A DNA stretch of 64,000 nucleotides from Dendrobium chrysotoxum (GCA_019925795.1 CM034298.1:48324365-48388364), one strand, 5' to 3'. Numbered from the stretch's first letter, positions 1 through 10,094 are shown. The notes: a model not told the origin generated them from the sequence alone. A program made the numbers and translations.

Positions 1-1986
1 ATAAAATAAAAATAAGCTTTTATAATCATCAAAAATAACTTATATCAAAAATTATTTGTATGAACAGATTTGCACAAATCATAACACCTTCAACCTTAAT
101 CAAGTAACTACGGTCCCTTCGACCACTATCATCTGACTATGATCTTATAGATCAAATAAATAACCTAACATTCTCTTGCGAATAGCTCTCATGTCAATGG
201 ATTCTTCCAACCACATTCATGCAATTTTATTTATATTATACATATTTGCTACATTAAGTTAGCGCCTTCCCTCGAGGAAGGGCATCATTTGTAATTAATG
301 ATAAATTTTATTGGACTCATTTTAATTGAGCTAGGCCTCATGGTTTTTCCATTTCCTAGGTTTTCCATATAAAAAAATCTAGTTTCTCTTAGTATTGCTA
401 CACCACTCTCTCTTTTTAGTGTGTGTGCTTGATATTCATGCAAAAAAAATATGTTAAGCTCTTTATCTCTCTATTACTGTAAATGTTCTAACACCTAATA
501 AGTCAAAATGAGTGGCTTGACAAGAGCAATCTAATGAGCCAAGTAAAATACAATTTTAAGGTTATTAAGAGACTTAAATATTGAAATGTGGTTTATATCT
601 AACATAATCAATATGGGTTGTATAACAGAGTATTTTGATAATTTTGGGTTAATTTACCAAATAACAACTCCAAAAAGTTAGAAAATGACCCCACTCTTCA
701 CATGAAGTGGAGGGATGGAACCTTAAGCTAAATTTGGAGAGATCTTAGAGCCTCTAGTAAACATTTGATGCTAACAATCATCAATAATAACAAATATATT
801 TTGATCTCCATGGCCCATCCACCTTGCCTCCTCTATCAGGACCAAACCAATATTATTCAAATTTAGTATCCTTATCACCATAACCAAGCAACAATCTCCT
901 AATCATTATCACCCGACTTTCATTAGTTCACTATGATATCTTGGCCATTAACATAAAAAAAGTGTGGCTTTATTGACTAAAGTCTATCAGCCATCGTTAT
1001 TCAACTATGAGCTCCTTACCAACATCACCTTTCTTGACCTTGTTATCTAACGATCATCACTTGATTACATCCTCTTAAACACCATCACCTAACTATTGCC
1101 TTCCCTCCACAATCTCCTTGCTATGGTATCATGACTACTTCTTCCTTATGATAATATTTTTTACCATCTTCACTTGATCATAATATCTTGACTATAGTTG
1201 CCCACCTATGTAGATTCTTTCCAACTTCATCACCTATCATCACTAGTAGAGTTGATGCATGACATTACCTATAAGATAGATCCATCTATTTAGTCCCACT
1301 CCATCACATATAATATCAATGTATGTCAATGACATATGACTTATAATGTTCATGCATTGTGTTGAAACCAACACTAAATCCCATTAAGTTTGTTTCCTTC
1401 CATATCAAATAACATTATTGTAAGTCATTGCTAGAAAGCTCAATGCATCCATCAACACAAACTCTAACTCCTAACATCAAAATTAATTTTTATGATGGAG
1501 TTATTATTCTTTTGTCTCCTCTCCTTGAAAAAATGATTAATTTAACTAGATCTCTTGAATTTAATTCCAATGCCAAAGTACTTTACATGTCACACTGTAT
1601 TAGTGAATTCCCCATTTTTTACAAAGGAATTTTTTATAACTAAAGATATACACTAGTGAAATTATTTAAATTGGGCTAGGTCTTATAATTTTTATTATTC
1701 TCTTTCTAAGTTATTTTTTTTGTGTAAGAATTCAATGCCTCTTTCCTTTTACTATGCGTGTGCTAGATATTAAAATCATTCCCTATCATCATAAGTATCA
1801 AAACATGCAATAGTTTAGTGTCATTTTTTGGGAATTGATTCTAAAATGGGACTAACCCCCCTTTCTTTTTTTAAATGAGACAAATCTTATTATAGCCACA
1901 AATAGTTATTCAGGGCAACATATAGAGCATTGTTATAAAAAGGCAACCACTTTTGCATTCATTAGAATGTTTGTTCTAAAGAGGGA

Positions 1987-2003
1987 GGGGGGGGGGGGGG
2001 GGG
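1987..2003 (+). repeat. Poly-G homopolymer (17 G)
   Basis: An uninterrupted run of 17 G residues, preceded by GAGGGA. It lies in otherwise AT-rich DNA and could form a G-quadruplex. Its length should be treated as uncertain because homopolymers are error-prone in assembly. Confidence 0.85.
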
Positions 2004-2742
2004 TTTGTAGGGGGTGCAAGCTAAATTCTAAACTTGAAAGGACTAAGTCTAAGGCATGGTTGTAGTTAAAAAATGCTTCACTTGTGTCATTGATTATTGC
2101 ACTCATTTCTTGAGAAGAATAAAAGGATTTGAAGGGTGACATTTCATATAGCCTTGAGGGGATGCTCGTTTTAACATCTAAGAATTATTGTAGCTGAGCA
2201 AGTCCTTTCATCCATCACTTTTTTATATTCTAAAGAAATTTTATTGACAATTATCTTCTCAAACCTTCCTACAAATATGAACAACTTTAAAATATCATTT
2301 CAATGTCATCCCTTATGGGTTATGATTTGAGATGGCACTTCATTCTAGCAACCTAAAGAAGAAAAAATTCTAAAATAATACTCATGACCATCCTAAACAT
2401 TGATAAAAATTTTAATTAAAGCTAATGCATCGATAAATTCGATCATTATAACCTTAGAATTTCAATCATACTACATACAAAGGAAAAGACATTCATTCGT
2501 TATATAAAAGAATATTCTTATTTTATCTAAAAAATACATGAAAAATTATTTATATCCACAAGAAATCAACATATTCTATTTCCATATCAACAAAAATAAA
2601 TATTGGTGCTTTGAGTCCTTGTTATTAGGGATCTCTTGAAGCCTTCTACATCTTTCAAACATTAAAACTCATGTCTAAGCTTCCAAAAAGTAATTGCATC
2701 CCCCTTAAAGTTTGTTAAATTTTTGCAACTTCTTTTTGGCCT

Positions 2743-2757
2743 AACTCGTCTTAAATG
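2743..2757 (+). repeat. Left target-site duplication of the LINE (candidate)
   Basis: AACTCGTCTTAAATG here matches AACTCATCTTAATTG at 18963-18977, directly after the (AAAAT)n tail, at 13 of 15 positions. This is the expected length and position for a LINE duplication. Two mismatches fit an old insertion but make the call provisional. Confidence 0.5.
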
Positions 2758-2879
2758 ACTCTTCATTTACTCCCAATATTTGACATGATTTTTTAGAAAG
2801 AGAGGGAGTCCCATTTTTCTAGAGAGAGAAGGACGTTTTTCAAAATTTTGATTGCTGTTATTTTTGTGGTAATTCTATT

Positions 2880-4760
2880 ATGGTGGCAGATGGTCTTCAA
2901 TCATTTGTAGATGCCGTTCTGGCTGTTTCAGATGCTCGAGATGGATGCAAAATAATTGAAGGTTCAAATGATTGTCATCTATTTGGAGGTTCATCTAGAT
3001 ATTTTTGGTGGAAATCAGAGAAGAAATGTAAGGGAAGCTCCTTTGGTGATTAAGGAGGGATCAACCTTGTTCGTTAAGAAGAATGTACCTGTAGCTAGAA
3101 ACGGTAAGGAAGTGGTTGCTGATGTGGTTTTTAGAAGTCCTCATTCTTTTGAGGGTTTCAAAATCAAGGATGATGTTTTTAAGGGAGCTAATGATTCTAA
3201 AGCTTCATTGTCTTCGGGTATGAAGATTTTTTTTAATAGATTGGGTAATTTAAATTTGATGACCGGATTGAAAGGAGAATTGGAGTCTAATGGTAAAGTT
3301 GTTGGATTGGAATAAAAAAAGCTTTGTAATATTAACATTGATAATCAGGTTTCTGCTAACTGTTAAAATGTCACTAAAGGTGTAAATTTTATTAATGGAG
3401 AAGTTTACAAGGGTGATGTTCCAGTACCTGATAGAAGGGAGCCGCAGGATATTCATAAAGCTTGGACAAAATGTCCTAACATTAAAATTGTGAATTCTGA
3501 CCTGGAATCAGTGTTGACAGATGATGGGAAGGTAGTAGAATTTTATGTTCATAATGAGTTTGCTAATACACAGAGACTATAAAATGTGTTGGTAGTTAAA
3601 GTGTTTGGGAGAAAAATTCCATTTCACACGATTTGTTCTAAATTACGACGTCAGTGGAGTCAATTTGGTCAATTTCATCTAACAATTCTTGGATTAGAGT
3701 GGATTCTTTGTTCTTTTCAATCTACAGAAGCTTTGGAAGTTGTTGTTAGCAGTATACCTTGGTATCTGAGTGGGCATTTTATAGATCTTGAAAAGTTGTA
3801 TCCAAATTTTACACCTGAATTTTTGAAGGGAATGTCATCACCGGTTTGGGCTAGAATTCCCCATCTCCCATTGCAATGTTGAGATTAGATAAATGTTACC
3901 AACATAGCTTCAAATGTTGGAATACCTTTAATATTAGATGGCAACAAGTTTCAATGGGGAAGAAAATAAAATGCTAGAGTATGTGTTTGCATTATACTAG
4001 ATAGTCAGCTTCTCTTGGGTGTATGAGTTGAAGGTCATTCAAGCCATTTCTTTTAGAAGGTTGAAAATTGAAAAAATTTCTACTTTCTGCTTCAAGTGTG
4101 GTAGAATCGGTCATAAAAAAAAATGATGGTTTGAAGATCAGTTCTGAAGTTAAGGAGGGTTCATCTAATGTTATTCAATCTAGTTCTATTGTAGTTGATG
4201 TTGAAGATAATATTCTTGTTGATGTTGAAAGGAATTATAATATGGGCCATGGATTCATGTAAATTATTGTAGGAATAAAGTTAAATCTTCTATTGGAAAT
4301 TTAAATGGAGGTGGAATTTTAAAAAGTTCATGTTAAAGAATAGTGTGAAGACTCTTTCAGATGGTGATGCAGACAAATTATATAAGGTAAACACTAATGG
4401 TGATGATGTTAAAAGTTGTTTGAATAGTGGAGGTTTAAAGAACGATAATGTGATTAAAACTACTGTGGAAGAAGCTGTCTTAGATCATTCCTCAAGCAAA
4501 AGAGATCTGATGATGGATAGTTTGAAGGGTTCTGCTATACAAATGGTTTCTGGCATTAATTCTTTTTCTTATCCATCTTTAATTACTAATGTGATGATAA
4601 GTTTAATGTTTCAAATGAAATTATTCATGAGGAGGTGATTGGTGATGGGTTAGTGGGAGATTATGCTGGAATGGAAGTTGAAGTTGATGCTTAGATTGGG
4701 CTTAAAAAGGGTAAAGAGCTTAAGGCTTCTGACATTGATGGTTATGGAAAGGGAGTTCTA
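2880..4760 (+). pseudogene. LINE ORF1 pseudogene (DUF4283-type nucleic-acid-binding protein)
   Basis: In intact plant LINEs this protein coats the RNA intermediate. An ATG at 2880 opens a frame that soon breaks. The stretch 3586-3882 has the DUF4283 pattern: a valine-rich start followed by a G-R/K turn, a conserved tryptophan after about 25 residues, 'PW' near residue 65, and a final 'VWARIP.LPL'. A zinc knuckle follows at about 4081-4120 (C-x2-C-x4-H); its last cysteine is lost next to a stop. The region 4130-4760 is an acidic, low-complexity tail with open pieces at 4068-4262 and 4330-4638. I infer ORF1 from domain order; it is clearly not functional. Confidence 0.75.
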
Positions 4761-4888
4761 GTGTTGTTAAAATAAGCATTAATGATGAACTTAAGTCCTT
4801 AGGTATGTGACGATTCTTCCTAGAAATAGGAAATTTGATTTGATGAATAAAGAAAGGACTCGGGGGCCGTCCCCTATAGAATAATAAT

Positions 4889-5087
4889 GTCAGCATTTTC
4901 TTTTTAGAATTATAGAGGAGCTTGAAAGAGGGATGCTTCTCCATATTAAAAGAATTTGTGAAAGATTTTGGTGTGTTTTTTGTTAAGTTAGTGGAGACTA
5001 AATTATCTTCCATTGATAGAGTGGAGTTAAATAGGCTCATTGGAGTAGATTGGGATTTCTTTTTTCACTTTCCTTCTGAGGGAATGT
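4889..5087 (+). pseudogene. LINE ORF2, endonuclease N-terminal part
   Basis: This is the start of the apurinic-type endonuclease domain that nicks target DNA. The ATG at 4889 begins the family's usual opening ('S-F-x-N-x-R-G'), but two tryptophan positions are now stops. An open piece from 4922 carries the 'ET.LSS' segment, whose glutamate is a catalytic residue in this family. The frame runs into the E1 insertion at 5087 and resumes after the second AATGT copy at 15595, with a 'GGIVVLW' motif typical of the domain. Confidence 0.8.
5083..5087. repeat. E1 target-site duplication, left copy (AATGT)
   Basis: AATGT abuts the left LTR end and is repeated exactly at 15590-15594 next to the right LTR. 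A 5-bp duplication is standard for copia integrases. It fixes both borders of E1. Confidence 0.93.
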
Positions 5088-5490
5088 TGATAGTGCAAAC
5101 AGGTTGTTAGACCTATTACTCAATGTCACTTAGGCTAACCAAGAGGGGGGTGAATTGGTTCCTTTTTAACATTACTCTTGATATTTTGGAAAATTTAAAA
5201 GCTAATCGTACAGTACGATATACCTTCGTACAGTATGAATAGAGATAATTTTTGCTCTTTCTTTTGAAATAGAAATTCAACCACAATGAGAATAAACTGC
5301 AGAAAATAGAAATACAGAAAAATAAATAGAGAACAGAAAACACCAGAATTTATAGTGGTTCGGTCAAACTCGACCTACATCCACTCCCTAGAGATCCCTT
5401 CTCTAGGTATTGCACTAAAACCAAGTGTCTCTCCTTTTGCCCCCACAGCAAGGCGGAGAAGCCTTTACAAATTCTCTTCCACCAACCCCG

Positions 5491-5625
5491 GTGCGGCAGA
5501 GTACCGTCATCCTTTTTACCCTCCAAGTGCGGCAGAGAACCATCATCCTTTTCACCCTCCAAGTGCGGCAGAGAACCGTCGTCATTTTCACTCTCCAAGT
5601 GCGGCAGAGAACCGGAATCCTTTCG
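5491..5625. repeat. 36-bp tandem repeat, four units, in E1 3' LTR
   Basis: Units begin at 5491, 5527, 5563 and 5599, each with GTGCGGCAGAG(A/T)ACC. The period is a multiple of three, so several frames stay open across it and produce spurious short ORFs on both strands. A diverged version lies in E4 near 46640-46735. Confidence 0.92.
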
Positions 5626-5840
5626 AACAATACTCTTGCAAAAGTCTCTAAGGAACTAGGAAGATGCTTGAAGAACAAGTAAAAGAAATCCTCTCAATTG
5701 GATAACCTTGTGAATCTCCTCACAATTTTCTCTTGAAAGATCTCTCAAAACTCACTCTCAAACACTCTCCCAATCACTCTCCTCTCACTTCCCAAAAGAA
5801 TTTTCACAGAAGGATCTATATTCAAAATAGTTTTGAGTCA

Positions 5841-5848
5841 TTTTTATA
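5841..5848 (-). promoter_or_regulatory. Candidate TATA box in E1 3' LTR
   Basis: TATAAAAA on the minus strand, about 880 bp into the LTR and just upstream (in element orientation) of the 36-bp repeats. The equivalent in the 5' LTR is at 14705-14712. It is the best TATA match seen in the LTR. The transcription start is not demonstrated. Confidence 0.35.
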
Positions 5849-6017
5849 CTAAGGACAGGAAAAACCGTCCAAAAACCGAATTTTCAAGTTAAGTCCGTGC
5901 CGATCGTCCCGTACGATCGTACATCATACTGTACGAATAGTTCAAAAGATTGAACAATCCATCCTGTACGACTCATCAGACGAACACAACAGAGCCGTTC
6001 GTACACATAGTTCATCC

Positions 6018-6230
6018 TGTACAAATGCTTGGACGAATCAAACATTGAGCATCATCCCAATGCTTCGTTGTATACGAATGCTTGGATGAATCGAACAGTG
6101 AGCATCGTCCAAACACTTCGTCCCGTACGAACGCTTGGACGAATCGATCAGTGAGCATCGTCCGAACACTTCATCCCGTACGAACGCTTGGACGAATCGA
6201 TCAGTGAGCATCGTCCGATTCATTCGTCCC
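6018..6230. repeat. 53-bp tandem repeat, four units, in E1 3' LTR
   Basis: The GTACGAA/GTACAAA word recurs at exactly 53-bp spacing (6019, 6072, 6125, 6178, with a partial unit at 6231). Each unit carries CTTGGACGAAT and GAGCATCGTCC-like blocks. It contains many CG dinucleotides in an otherwise CG-poor window. The block is rich in complementary words (GGACGAA with TTCGTCC), so the RNA could fold strongly. Confidence 0.9.
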
Positions 6231-6725
6231 GTACGAACCTCTGGACGAACCCAATTTTGAGCTGTTCGTACAGCAAAACTCATGTACGAATGTTATTCGT
6301 ACTGTACGAACATGCCTTAGAAAATTTTTTTGTCTTATGGGTTCTCCCTAGAGGACATATTGTTCATGTCGTACTGTACGAAATTAATTTGTATTATACG
6401 ATCAGTTTAAAAACATTTAAACTTTTTACTCCCCCATTGTGTGTGTGTGCACAGTTATCCAACTTACAATCACACTCTCTCAGACTAAAGAAAAAGAAGA
6501 AAAGAAAATTACAGACTTCATTTACAGTGAACAAGTGAACTTGAAGTCTTCAACAGTCTTGAGTGTGAATTTCCTGAAAAATACTTTAGTACACACAGAC
6601 AAACAAAAACTCAAAGATATATGTTAGAAGATAAATTAGACAAACAATAAACTTTTGTAATCATCAAAAACATAAACTGAAATTAGAATTCTCATGAACA
6701 AAACAATTCACTCCAATCAAAAATA

Positions 6726-6740
6726 ATCTCCCCCTTTTTT
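6726..6740 (-). other. E1 polypurine tract (plus-strand primer)
   Basis: On the minus strand, AAAAAAGGGGGAGAT directly abuts the start of the 3' LTR, as expected for the primer of second-strand synthesis. The same string lies next to the 3' LTRs of E2 (35713-35727) and E3 (33458-33472). Confidence 0.88.
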
Positions 6741-7040
6741 ATGATGGCAAAACAACTATTGTTTGATGATATACAAAAAAAAGATCTTCTAACATTCACT
6801 CAATGTATCCCCTTTAAATAAAAGATCTACACTCCCCCAAAATAACCTAAATCCTTAAAACTGACTTATCCTATTCTTAAGCTCCCCTAAAAGACAAATC
6901 AAGATATTTGAGGATAGACAAGAGAAGGGAAGAAAAGAGTGTAGAGCAACAAAAATAAAGCAAGCACATACAAGCACATACAAAAACATACATACAAAGC
7001 ACATATAATCATACGAACATAAGTCAAACAAACAGTAAAA

Positions 7041-7060
7041 CTCTCCCCCTTTTGCCAACA
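7041..7060 (-). other. Second, internal polypurine-like tract of E1
   Basis: Minus-strand TGTTGGCAAAAGGGGGAGAG lies about 300 bp before the true polypurine tract. A matching string occurs in E3 at 33161-33175 and in E2 at 35509-35523. Conservation in three elements suggests a real element feature, perhaps an auxiliary primer site. Confidence 0.55.
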
Positions 7061-7343
7061 GCAAAAAGAGCACTAGAATATAGCTGAGAAATGGAATTAT
7101 GTTAAATGAAGTTGAATTACAAGATGAAATGAGATGCAAAAACTAAAGACTCAAAAATGTTAGATTTCAAAGTATGTTAAGTACAAGAAAAGTCGATCTA
7201 TAGTAGTAATGTATTAGACATATTTAGCAGTCTCAATTTTTGTATAGAAGGAGAGATAACATTATCAAAAATTCTAGGTCTAAAGTGACAATTATTGATT
7301 AGTGAAAAGGAGACGGAAAAAAAAACTAAAGGAAAGAATATGT

Positions 7344-7500
7344 GGCGACTTTGCGCATCTTTTGATTTGAGGACACACTTTGTGTGTCTGTTGACAGTTG
7401 GCGACATTGCGCATCTTTTGATTTGATGACACACTTTGTCTGTCTTTTTAGATTTGGCGACATTGCGCATCTTTTCTTATATGGCACATTTTGTGCATCT
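7344..7500. repeat. 56-bp tandem repeat, about 2.8 units
   Basis: GGCGACATTGCGCATCTTTT-type units start at 7344, 7400 and 7456 (56-bp spacing). The last is partial and diverged. Open frames through it are by-products of the repeat. Confidence 0.88.
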
Positions 7501-8005
7501 TTTCAAGCTTTGCTTATGAAGATTCTTTCCAATAAGATTATCTCTTTAGTCACAAATACAATAATAAAACACAAAGACATAGAATGTGAGAATAATGTTA
7601 AAACAACAATCATACATAATTTTTGACTAAATAATATGTCTAAATAAGATTTAAAGAAGATCTTCTAATCCACATCACAACATAATGAAATCTAAAAGAT
7701 TTGACGTTCTAAAGTTATGCATACTATTTTTATTATAATATGAACTTAATTAACATTTTAAATTAGTAATTAACTATATTCAAGTGAAACAAGGCCATTT
7801 ACTAACACAAAAAGTATAAATACTGAAACACTGGAACATTCCATTACTAATAACTTCACACCATACAATCATAGCAAGTTACACTTTTAAAGCACATATC
7901 AAATAAAGACTTGCTAACAACATAAAAATAACAACTCACAACAAGATACTCATAGTCAACTTAAAAAAACAAACATAGAGTGACACAAAATCATCCAAGC
8001 TAGTA

Positions 8006-9082
8006 CTAAGAGGGACCCTGATCAGGAGGTGGAGGAGGTGGTATACCACCAAACAAGGAGAAATAGCTGTTAAGAGTTGCAATGTTTGTGTTAACAGCAT
8101 CAAACTAATCATCCTGCCTCTTTAAATGAGCCTCCATGTCATCAAAACGTTGGTCCATTCTATCAAAATGTTGGACCATGTTTTGATAGAAATCATGCGA
8201 AGGTCCAGGTGTAGTTGAGGGTGCACCTGAAGGAGCAGTAGCAAAATGAGGCTCATCATCTGAGCTGTCAGCAGTACCCTCTTTCCCAAATAATGCTCTA
8301 AAAGAAGCATCAGTGAAGTATAGTGGGAGCTCTGAAGGACTAGAAGGATGAACTAGATTGTACTTTCTCTCTAGGATATAACACACAACATGTCCTAAAG
8401 CAATATTTTTCTTCCTCTTCACACTAGCCAACCCAATATCAGACAGATAATAGATGTAATCTAAGATCAATTGAGCTTCATCTATTGGCTGACCAGTCAT
8501 AATAAGAAATGTTATTGCAGAAAGAAGAGGAGTCATATTAACTCGATCTCCTGCTTTAGGTATTATTGAAGTTCTTAGCACATGTTGAATTATCCTAGCA
8601 TTTTGATTCAACATTTCTACCCGAGCAACATGTGTAGGTATGCTTGCACCTCTAAGAACTTGGTTAATTTCAGACCAACCATTTTCAGGTCTTGTAGAGA
8701 AAGTATGAGCTCTAATCCCTTCAGTTCTAAGATGAATGTATTCTCCTAGATCCTCCTTTGTTATTCTAACCTTTTGTTTAAGGACATAGGAAGATATGGC
8801 AGTATGATTCTCGTTAAAGGTCATGTTTGCTAGGAAAATATGAAATAAGTCCTTATTGAAGGCATAAATCAAGGTCAATAGGAAAGAAAACTGTGTCGAG
8901 TCAAAGAGAGGCATAACTGCAAAATGGATGTTTTCTTGCAGTAGGATGCGGGAAGGAGTAACCTTAGACGCAGCATACCTAAGGTATGCTTCCTCATTCT
9001 CCTCACTAAGGAAATTTTCATCACATTCCCTTCTAGATGCCGGACGCCTAGCCACTCATGCCCTTTTTCCACTCCCAGACAT
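8006..9082 (-). pseudogene. E1 ORF3: accessory protein of unknown function downstream of pol
   Basis: An uninterrupted block spans 9055-8105 (316 codons). The likely original start is the ATG at 9082, because E3 ORF3 has an equivalent N-terminus; a TGA at codon 9 (9058-9056) now breaks it. A TAG at 8107-8105 cuts the C-terminus, yet the same frame runs 32 more codons to a proline-rich end (six prolines near 8030), which E3 also has. Full length would be about 358 residues. The core (residues about 30-230) resembles plant proteins often labelled 'putative plant transposon protein': 'FLLTL' and 'R.I.HVLRTSI.P..GDR' motifs, then a helical C-terminal part and a likely coiled coil ('FDRMDQRFDDMEAHLK'). 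No signal peptide, clear membrane span, zinc finger or nuclease motif is seen. It is in the sense orientation in the env position, but nothing shows it is an envelope protein. Function unknown. Confidence 0.75.
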
Positions 9083-9737
9083 TTTCTCTGAAGGTTCTAA
9101 AGGTTTCTAGAAGGATGGTGAAATGAAAGAAAGTGACCCTTCTTTATATAAAAAAATCTTGATATCGTACTGTACGAATAGAATTCGTACAAGATGATCT
9201 TAGATTCGTCCGGGATGAATTAAAATTCGTCTGAGATGAACGAAAACTGTCAAAATGAAACGGTTTTTCGTAAACTGCTCGTCCCGAGGCGTCCTTTTAT
9301 ACAGGCTTTTTGACTTCCTGATCGTACAGACGATTACGTGTTCGTCCGGGACGATCAGAAAATTAAAGGCCGTTCAGGTGACGGTTAGGTTCGTCCCTCA
9401 TGCGAAACGACACATGATCGTACAGACGAATGACGTATTCGTACGTATGATCGCCAATAATAACTGCCGCTAACCGCATTTTTCTATCCGGTCGTACAAA
9501 TGAAATGTGGGCACGATGATGTAATCGTATAGTACGATGACATATCATATAGTACGAACATAAATAAAAACCCAACACTCCAAAAACTTCAGCCTTTCAC
9601 CATTCAAATACAGAACAAATAAAAACAAAAAAAAAAATTAAATAAGAAACAAAAAAAAAACATAATTATAAAAACAAATCAACAAACAAACTAACAAATA
9701 CAAAACAAATGCAAATACATTTGCAGAAAAATTTTAA
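9083..9737 (-). other. E1 pol-ORF3 spacer, palindrome-rich
   Basis: This 655-bp spacer has no coding potential. Between about 9160 and 9560 it is packed with TCGTAC, GTACGA, TTCGTCC and GGACGA words, including ATCGTACTGTACGAAT at 9164-9179. The side near pol (9590-9720) is A-rich. The corresponding E3 spacer (31280-31990) has the same composition, so this is a conserved part of the lineage. Candidate ORF3 promoter elements lie at its ORF3-proximal end. Confidence 0.7.
9143..9150 (-). promoter_or_regulatory. Candidate TATA box for ORF3 in E1
   Basis: TATATAAA on the minus strand ends 61 bp upstream of the ATG at 9082, followed by AAGGGT and a CT-rich leader. E3 has CTATAAAT and AAGGGT at nearly the same distance from its ORF3. 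This placement suits an internal promoter. It is inferred, not shown. Confidence 0.45.
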
Positions 9738-10094
9738 TCAAGCATTTAGATCTATCACACCTAGCCTTGTTCTTAACATGCTAAATGTGTCAAAGGCTAA
9801 GGGTTTTGTGAAAATATCTGCAAGCTGATCTTTAGTAGCCACATGATGTAGTTCAATTTCACTTTTTGCTACATGATCTCTTATGAAATGATGCCTTATG
9901 TCAATATGCTTGGTTCTAGAATGTTGGATAGGATTCTTTGAAATGCAAATGGCACTAGTATTGTCACAAAATATTGGAATGGTGCCTACTACTAATCCTA
10001 AGTCACTCAATTGTTGTTTCAACCAAAGCACCTGTGCTACACAACTCCCTAAGGCAATGTATTCTGCTTCTGCTGTAGAAAGTGCTACTGAATT
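9738..10094 (-). pseudogene. E1 RNase H, C-terminal part
   Basis: This is the end of copia RNase H, which removes the RNA template. The segment from 10031 has the family's terminal pattern: 'CDNTSAICISKNPIQHSRTKHIDI', 'HHFIRDHV', 'DQLADIFTKPL' and a closing 'RLGVIDLNA'. The aspartate in CDN is one of the active-site acids. A TAA at 10097-10095 separates it from the upstream part in the same frame, at a position that is glutamine-type in relatives. The natural stop is TGA at 9740-9738. Confidence 0.92.

Larger units (their letters stand above)
1..2757. other. Unassigned AT-rich intergenic DNA
   Basis: No protein domain, RNA gene or LTR boundary is recognisable on either strand. The stretch between about 780 and 1260 is enriched in degenerate words such as CATCACC, CATCACTTGA and GACTATG, which may be an eroded repeat. 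A pure G run lies at 1987-2003. Open frames here reach about 70 codons but look like ordinary plant noncoding sequence. Confidence 0.6.
5088..6725 (-). repeat. E1 3' LTR (1638 bp)
   Basis: It aligns without net gaps to 13952-15589. I count about 63 mismatches by eye, mostly C/T and A/G transitions. The outer end is TGATAGTG. The inner end has lost the canonical terminus (TA instead of CA at 6724-6725). It contains four 36-bp repeats, four 53-bp repeats, a TATA-like box and many TCGTAC/GTACGA words. CG dinucleotides are strikingly frequent in the 53-bp block. Confidence 0.95.
6741..8005 (-). other. E1 3' noncoding region after ORF3
   Basis: There is no credible coding sequence. It holds a second polypurine string at 7041-7060 and a 56-bp tandem repeat at 7344-7500. 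The rest is AT-rich and unremarkable. Confidence 0.7.

Noticed and set aside
5350..5682. Several overlapping 80-100 codon open frames on both strands in the E1 LTR (also 14214-14546)
   Set aside because: The 36-bp repeat has a period divisible by three and keeps several frames open. The frames are identical in both LTRs and carry no domain.
6018..6230. Regular 53-bp repeats as a CRISPR-like array
   Set aside because: The units are directly tandem with no unique spacers, lie inside a plant LTR and occur identically in both LTRs.
6038..6283. Minus-strand open frame of about 80 codons with repeated peptide
   Set aside because: It is a by-product of the 53-bp LTR repeat.
7198..7470. Minus-strand 90-codon frame in the E1 3' noncoding region
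   Set aside because: It is created by the 56-bp tandem repeat. The peptide repeats with the DNA unit and has no motif.
8006..9082. ORF3 as a true envelope gene
   Set aside because: The position fits, but no signal peptide, clear membrane span or surface-subunit features are visible. Kept as function unknown.
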